64,000 bases of DNA from Chrysogorgia sp. JL179-B06 (lineage: Eukaryota > Cnidaria > Anthozoa > Scleralcyonacea > Chrysogorgiidae), in NCBI GenBank assembly GCA_035772405.1, contig JAYKKM010000049.1, positions 828,501 through 892,500 on the forward strand, read 5' to 3'. This document shows, in pieces, positions 57,870 through 64,000 of this stretch. The notes beneath the pieces were generated by a model. It had not been told where the DNA came from. It did not search any database and saw only the letters and a program-made list of their open reading frames with translations. The number at the start of each line of letters is the position of its first letter. Position 1 is the stretch's first letter. The translations under genes and the position numbers were made by a program.

Positions 57870-60800
57870 TTATAAAATTGTACAACAAGAATTTGTCTTT
57901 TTTGCCTGAAATTCAACAAATGAAATAATTTGCATTTAAAAAGCTGTGAGAATATATCTATATAGGTCTATAATTACATATGTCAGTAGTTAGTCATGTA
58001 TATGGCAAACAGCATTACAAACACAACTCATAGCTTTGTAAATTTAATACTCTGAAGATGTTCCACGTCAGTAAACATGTTCAGGGACCGCGGAACAATT
58101 TTTGGATTGGGGGGGGGGGCTAGCGAACGCTATAATTAGGGCTATATAAAAATCGCTATATAAAAATCACATGTTTGGAAAATTATTGGGGGGGCTAAGC
58201 CCCCCTAGCCCCCTGATGTTTAAACTTTTTTATTGTTCTCATAATCAGTGACGGATACAGGGAGGGGTGCAGGCGGCACGCACCCCCCCCCCCCTTTAAA
58301 ATCCTGCAAACAAGTGTTTTCTGTTTTTTACCATGTCAAGACGAAGAAGTCGAAGTGATAAACGACGCAATATTATATGACCGATTATAAGCACAATGTT
58401 TTGGTAGCTTATCCACTTTTCATTGCAAAAGCTAGTTTGCATGCACTCATACAGTACATAATTTTAACATGGGTTCCAAGATAAGTTTTTTATAAAACGA
58501 CATTTATATTAAAGTGTTTCATAATGTTGATATCCCTTTTTAATCGTGGATTTTTAGCAATGGCGTGGTGCCCTAATATCGCAAAAATTCTTATCAGAAA
58601 TCGCCAGGAAAAGCATTACAGGGCTTTGAAAAATTAAAAATGTTCATGCCCCCACCCTCCTTTTGAATAAACCTGGATCTGCTACTGCATATTATGGCAT
58701 CCCATTTAAGAAATTTGAGATGGGTTATATATACATACATGAGAAGCCGTTTATTATCTAATTTGAAAACACTGAGACATGTGTTAAAAAAGGAGGCCGC
58801 AGGCCGAGTTGTTTTTGAATTGGATAATAAACACCTTTTTGGGAGTGTTATGATATAGCATCTCAAACAAATCAGTATTTTAAGAGAAAATCGAGGTGAA
58901 AGTTGACGGAATGTTATGCTAATTAAGATCACATATCCAAACAACGTCTCGGTTATGATTTTCCTTTGTGTTTTCCTCATGAATTATTAATGAGTTTGAG
59001 ATCTTTATTTTACAATTGGTATAAAAGCAGACACTTATTGTTATTTGTAGTTCAAAAACTCATTCATGAGGAAATCAGTACCATGTCTGTATACTTTAGC
59101 TTTGATTTTCGCGGCTTAGACAACGTTATTTTTCAAAATTACCACGCCAACGAACTTACCAAATGGTGGTCGTTTTTTATGCCGTTTAAAACACAAGCAG
59201 CAGTGTTTTATCAGATCTAAACTGATAAAGCACTGCTGCTCATGTTTTAAGTAATAAATGCAAACACGAGACGGAAGGGGAGGTCCATGGACTACCATCG
59301 TGGACCCGGGTCTGTGGAATACTCTGTTTTATATAATAAATAAGATCAGTTTAGATGTGGCTGCCTCTCTCCTCCGCAGTTTTTACGTGAGGAACCGCTG
59401 ACGAGTGCGAAAAAACTCACGGAAACCTGTGCGGAGGAGAGAATGTGGGTGCAGAAACTTGAGAGCAAAGTTGTTTTTTTAATTTGGACACAGGTGTTGA
59501 CGAATTATTGGGGCAATATACAGTATTTAAAAAAATTAACAAAGTGCCAGCCCACCATCACCAGGCATTACTTGTATTCCGTATTTCCCATACGTATGGT
59601 GAAATTTGTAACTCTTTTTACGCGTGTAAGCAAAGGGTTACAAATTTCACCATCCGTATGAGAAATACGGAATACAAGTGATGCCTGGTGATGGTGGGCT
59701 GGCACCTTGTTAATAATTCGTCAACACCTGTGTCCAAATTTAAAAAAAACAACTTTGCACTCAAGTTTCTGCATCCACACTCACTCCTCCGCAGAGATTT
59801 CCGTGATTTTTTCCGCACTCGTCAATGGTTCCTCATGGAAAAACTGCGGAGGAGAGAGGCACCCACAACTAAACTGATCTTATATAAAACAATACTCTGT
59901 TTAAAACATAAACCTGCTGAAATTGAGCTTTTTCGGAGTTAAAATAATTTGTTTGTACCATTTCTACAACTTCCAAACAAAGTATGCATCATACACTCTA
60001 CTCATTTTACAAGTTCGTTAAAATATTTTTGGCCGATGTTTATAACTGCCCATAAACATCGGCTGCTCGTGTTTTAACAACTACATAGACATTTCCTAAA
60101 TTTCCTTCAATGCCATGAACAAAGACTGGAAATCAAGGTTGGATACGAAAGATAACAGCTGTAAATACATTACAATCTCATTACCAACAGTGAAGGAAAT
60201 TCAGGAGGTGTCTTAATTATCAGAAGTATTCAAAGATTACCGTAGTGTAGAAGGTCTTTGACTGCATACTTAGCTCCTCAGACTTTTTTACAATATCATC
60301 TAGTTTTTCCCCTCTTGCTAATACACTTTGTATTGTGTCATGCTGTCAGAAAAGATATGTACAACATACAGTATGATCATTTGTTAAAATAATCAAAAGT
60401 TAAAACTTTTCATTGTACAGTATCAAGAACTATTGTGTCTTAATAGCTATGTGTTAAATTCCAGTAAAAAGTAATAAAATTTTTCACATAATCAAGTATT
60501 AAGAAATGCTCTATTTTAGCAGTTTGCACGATGCCACAATCACTGCAGACATTTATCTGGTAAAAAGTAACTAAATTATGTATACTGCTAAAGATATTTC
60601 CATCCAACTTACTAAAACTATCTTGGTTTCATCCAGTTCAGCCTGAACTTTCATCATTGGATCGGCATCTCTTGGATTCTAGAAACAAATAATACCATAC
60701 CCATACTATAGTGCAACCCGACTAGAACAAAGCTCCTGACATGACAATTTTTTCAGCATGGAAAAACTTGTAACTTACAATAATTATAATGAACCTATTC

Positions 60801-63800
60801 TTCCACTCCCTTAACAAGTCATATTGGGGTTTCACAATATTGGCTGTTGGTGTGCGTATAGGTGCATAATGTTTGCCATGAAATACTTGAATACGCTTAA
60901 TAATTTTTGAACTTAAATACTTTGTTCTTACCTGATATTTTGCTAAATATTCTGCACATTTTGGAAATACAATATCCCTATAAAAAGATAGAAATATAAT
61001 ATACCAGTATGCAGTGCTTAACTTTATTACTGAAACTATCACAGAGCGAGCTCTATGTTTGCTAACTAAGTAGAGTTACGACTAGTGTAAAATCTGACAA
61101 GGTAGGTTTGGGGTAAACTGATTACCTCCATTAAGGGTTAAGCAAACTTTATTCAGGCCATCCAAAATTGCAGTAACGACATGCGTGTTACCGCAAACAG
61201 TTTACGGTAACAATATTGTGTTAATGCCAGAAGGGAATATGGTTACCCAAGAACCAAAGAATGTGAAATATTAAAACACTTTTTCGTGATGTCTTTCCTC
61301 AAGACATTTTTGTAATTATTTGAACGGTTCTTATTTCGCCAGAATGTAAAGTATTCACAATCAATTAAGTTGTTGATGAATGTTATCACATTTATATAAT
61401 ATAATATAATAATATTGATTTATTGGACAATATCACAGAGTGGCTCTTCACTTGCCCACTAACTTACTATACATGTACAATAATTAGCATTTAACAATTA
61501 GACTATGGTATAATAAATATATACTAGAATATAAAACAAACACTAATATTATTAAAATTAGGTACCGGTCAGGATATACTTACTGATCATGTTCTAATGC
61601 ACTAGTATAAATAAAATTTCTGGTGTCTTTACAAAAGGTAGTAAAGTCTGGGCAGCATCTCACATTACTAGGCAATGTATTGAAAAGATGGGAGGTTTGC
61701 TCCTGTAGTGTATTGCTAACTAATGGCCTCGCCAATTGTATGCTATTGCTATATCTTTTAAAAGCATCTATTGTGTTGAAATACTTTAAACTTCAAGTAG
61801 TTTGGCCAGTTAAGGTTATGAAGAGCTTTATGGGTAGCCTTGAGTAAGTGCCACGATCATGCTGTTCCCCTTTATGGGAAGCAACTTGAGATACAATAAT
61901 ATATCTTCAGTGGAGACATATCTACTAAGTACAAAACTAACTGTGGCTTTTTTAACACTCTGGAGGCATTTCTTTCAATAATCTGGGAGAGAATGGTATA
62001 CAATATCATAATATAGCTTACTTAAAACAAGTGCCTGTACTAGATTCTTCTTGATATGAAAAGGTAGAATATTTTTTAATTTTCATATTATGTTGTTAAA
62101 GTAGCATAGCAAGATGCTGTAACATGCTTGACATTTTCTTGCTAATTCAGATGGCCTTAATCTTGGCCTTTAAAACTCTTGTTGTCACCCATGACCCAGT
62201 ATTTTAAATCCTGTCAATATGAGTGATTATCTACAGTAACGCTTGTGGTAACAGTGGTGTACGGTAAACGTGTTTCCATAAAAAGAGATACAGTGTATGC
62301 GTAAACGAGATTTGGTTTCCACCAATGAAATCTGGCAGTAACGCAATTTACGTTACTGCCCCATTTAGTTTTGCACAGCCTGTTAAGTTAATATGCTAGT
62401 CTAAAAACAACTTGATTGGTCCAACCATACAATACCTTTGTTCTAGCGATGATAACTTGTGTAATGGAAATTCCTGTGAAAATTCATCTAAAATCTTTCA
62501 AAAATACAAGAATTTCAGCAATAGATAAGTAAGAGTTTTAATGATAATACTATGTGTATATATTATATATTATGTGTACTATAACACCAGATATTCATAA
62601 CTGAAAACTTCCTCATTACTTTTTTGTTTTCAAAATTATATTGAAAGAGAGCTCATTCGAAGAGAGCTATTGTTAAGCATTATTTTGTCCTTGACCTGAG
62701 CTGCAGCAACCCAGCTGGGTTTATGAATGTTGCACTCAAAATTTAATAAACAACATTATGTTTTGCTTGGAAATCAACTATTGTTAAAGTTGCTAGCATA
62801 TACATAAATGTTGTCAATCAGAGAACAAACAAATGTTATTGGTTAAAATTTACCTTTCCCAGCAACGTGAATGCCACGCGTTGAGGATACTCTATGTCTG
62901 ATATTAGAACACCAGAAAGATTATTTTCACGTACAAAGACATGACACACATACTCTAAAAACAGGAAATAATATTACTATAATTATGGTAGGGCAAAAAC
63001 ATCAGGAAAAAATTTTGTACACAAGTGTTAGCTTATAAACCCTGGGAAGCACACTAGGTGGCATAATGTGCAAGAAGCATGTTGCTCTTCACTGCTAAAG
63101 TTTGAAGTTAAGCCTTGTTGGATGGGGTTAGTACTTATGGGCGACCATCTGGGTACCGTATATACAGTATATATGTGTTGACTTCCAAGCTTCAGTTTAT
63201 CAGGGTTTTCCAGTCCCCCCAGCCCCTCTGTAAAATTAAGATCTTAGCAAACACGGGGCACAGGCTCCATTGTCAGACATGGGTCGTATGGTGACTGGAG
63301 TCTTTAATATACCAACCATGTTTGATCTGCATCCTTTGCAATTCAACCACCGGCTACAAAACCATATTTACTAGGTGCAGTTCTTTTTTCGTTGTTACTT
63401 TTATTATTATTTTACTTTAACTTTAACAATGGCTAATTTAAACTGACAATGAAGCCAGTCAACATCTGTGAAAGATAAAATTAAAAAGATTCGTGGTTCC
63501 ATTGTTGCCACATAAAAATAAATAAATCTGTCAATTTTAATTACCGTACCATCCTTTTTCTTGCACTTTCTGTATTTTTTCTAATAAATGCTGTTATGAT
63601 ATATGCAGCATTTATTAGAGGGAGGCGTTTATTGGAGGGAGGTATTTATTTGAAGCCAGGCGTTTATTAGAGGAAATACGGTAAGCCAGGATCAGATTAG
63701 CCCCCAGTCCTTCATTTACCTTGCTCTTTCACAGATGCTCTCTCTTTATTCCTTGTTCTTTCTACAATGATCTTTCCAGTGAAATCCATAAACTCTTTGA

Positions 63801-63802
63801 CA
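57870..63802 (-). CDS. YKT6: YKT6 R-SNARE (5' exon outside window)
   Basis: YKT6 is a lipid-anchored R-SNARE acting in ER-Golgi, endosomal and autophagosome fusion. Minus-strand exons are 63802-63720, 62954-62854, 62494-62436, 60977-60932, 60678-60613, 60342-60241 and 57905-57870, all with GT-AG borders and matching phases. They encode the longin domain (SVKEFMDFTGKIIVERT, EYVCHVFVRENNLSGVLISD, EYPQRVAFTLL, ILDEFSQEFP, CAEYLAKYQ) and then the SNARE motif (NPRDADPMMKVQAELDETK, IQSVLARGEKLDDIVKK with the zero-layer Arg, ELSMQSKTFYTT). The C-terminus AKKTNSCCTIL has the palmitoylated/prenylated double Cys. The last exon is only 36 nt. Sequence before SVKEF (about 36 residues in human) was not found and should lie right of the window. 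Confidence 0.94.
58082..58215. mobile_element. 134-bp CAGGG/CCCTG MITE with 5-bp duplication
   Basis: CAGGGACCGCGG to GCCCCCTG-type ends are flanked by ATGTT on both sides (58077-58081 and 58216-58220). Long G and C runs lie inside. Size, ends and duplication length match the element at 49592. It lies in the last YKT6 intron. Confidence 0.65.
58246..58690. mobile_element. Probable hAT MITE
   Basis: The left end CAGTGACGGATACAGG and the right end CCTGGATCTGCTACTG are imperfect inverses of the common hAT end CAGTGGCGGATCCAGG. A C12 tract is at about 58284-58295. The target duplication is not clear. Confidence 0.5.
59190..59250. repeat. Short palindrome
   Basis: GCAGCAGTGTTTTATCAG and CTGATAAAGCACTGCTGC form a hairpin around ATCTAAA (59198-59241), next to the larger fold-back element. 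Confidence 0.7.
59310..59910. mobile_element. Large fold-back element
   Basis: Arms of about 260 bp (59345-59600 and 59640-59885) share CTCTCTCCTCCGCAGTTTTT, GACACAGGTGTTGACGAATTA-type and ATTTCCCATACG blocks in inverted order, at roughly 90% by eye. The inverted similarity continues into ACTGATCTTAT/ATATAAAACA outside. There is no ORF. It lies in the last YKT6 intron. Confidence 0.8.
61080..62435 (-). other. YKT6 intron with LINE relic
   Basis: On the minus strand at about 61780-61585, a frame reads IQLARPLVSNTLQEQ, then SHLFNTLPSNVRCCPDF and a stop. This resembles the C-terminal tail of LINE ORF2 proteins, but it is too decayed for family assignment. Repeats with GTAACG/CGGTAAAC near 61170-61215 and 62240-62370 may be the ends of another MITE. 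Confidence 0.4.
63085..63350 (+). mobile_element. 5S rRNA-derived SINE, copy 2
   Basis: GAAGTTAAG, GGATGGGGTTAGTACTTATG and CGACCATCTGGGTACCG (63103-63158) follow 5S rRNA order. The same downstream body as copy 1, TCAGACATGGGTCGTATGGT at 63271, follows. It lies in the YKT6 intron between exons 63720-63802 and 62854-62954. Confidence 0.6.
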
Positions 63803-64000
63803 CTTCATAGAAAAATATAACCAACTGCATGAATTATGTGTTAATATACACACTGCTGTAGTGAATGTGGGAGAGCTTGGAGTAGACAGACAATACAACG
63901 TATTGTCTGCATAAATTATACTAAATTTGTCAAGATGTTGTATAGGGCTATATGCACAGGACTGATATCTCACCAATTTCCCATTTTGGTTGGACATAAA
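63803..64000 (-). other. YKT6 intron, right edge
   Basis: No exon for the YKT6 start (MKLYSL-type) was recognised between the acceptor at 63803 and the window end. Confidence 0.5.

Overview
This is a window of animal nuclear DNA. It is AT-rich, has spliced genes with long introns, and is dense with transposons. Four conserved metazoan genes are recognisable, in the order REEP1-4-type (+), POMK (-), NCAPG (+), YKT6 (-). The repeats (Penelope-like elements with GIY-YIG domains, a CR1/L2-like LINE carrying a 2A-like motif, 5S-derived SINEs, and many MITEs including one with CAACCTCG/CGAGGTTG termini) suggest a marine invertebrate. My best guess is a cnidarian such as a coral or sea anemone, but the phylum is inference.

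Layout. 1-760: hAT relic. 1180-1670: 5S-derived SINE. 2112-8440: 3' part of a REEP1-4 family gene, whose C-terminal tail is spread over seven in-frame micro-exons. 9007-10514: POMK on the minus strand, two coding exons. 10515-11025: short shared promoter region with an E2F-like site. 11026-57064: NCAPG (condensin I subunit G), 15 recognised coding exons over 46 kb. 57870 to the right edge: YKT6 on the minus strand, seven exons, with its 5' end outside the window. REEP and POMK converge, POMK and NCAPG diverge, and NCAPG and YKT6 converge.

Most of the window is transposon sequence inside NCAPG introns. Intron 3 (14.9-23.1 kb) holds a nearly intact LINE (1251-codon ORF) and a Penelope-like element interrupted by a LINE fragment (7-bp target duplication) and a Tc1/mariner-like element (TA duplication). 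Intron 4 (23.3-28.9 kb) holds a second Penelope family and a 4.07-kb terminal-inverted-repeat element. That element carries a spliced gene whose acidic residues are ordered as in FEN/XPG-type PIN nucleases and whose C-terminus is a cysteine-rich CXC-like domain; it is the best candidate here for an under-described system. Intron 5 (29.0-43.7 kb) holds a PIF/Harbinger-like MITE with a LINE inside it, a 15-bp minisatellite, a 3.03-kb hAT with perfect 8-bp duplications, a decayed Ty3/gypsy element and a 100-bp hairpin MITE. Intron 6 (43.9-48.9 kb) holds a hAT MITE and a roughly 4-kb element with an 86-bp satellite. Introns 9 and 12 carry two copies of an element with a 20-bp minisatellite core.

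The four host genes are housekeeping genes and do not form a pathway: ER membrane shaping (REEP), dystroglycan O-mannose phosphorylation (POMK), mitotic chromosome condensation (NCAPG) and vesicle fusion (YKT6). All identifications rest on reading the translations against remembered family features. No database search was run.
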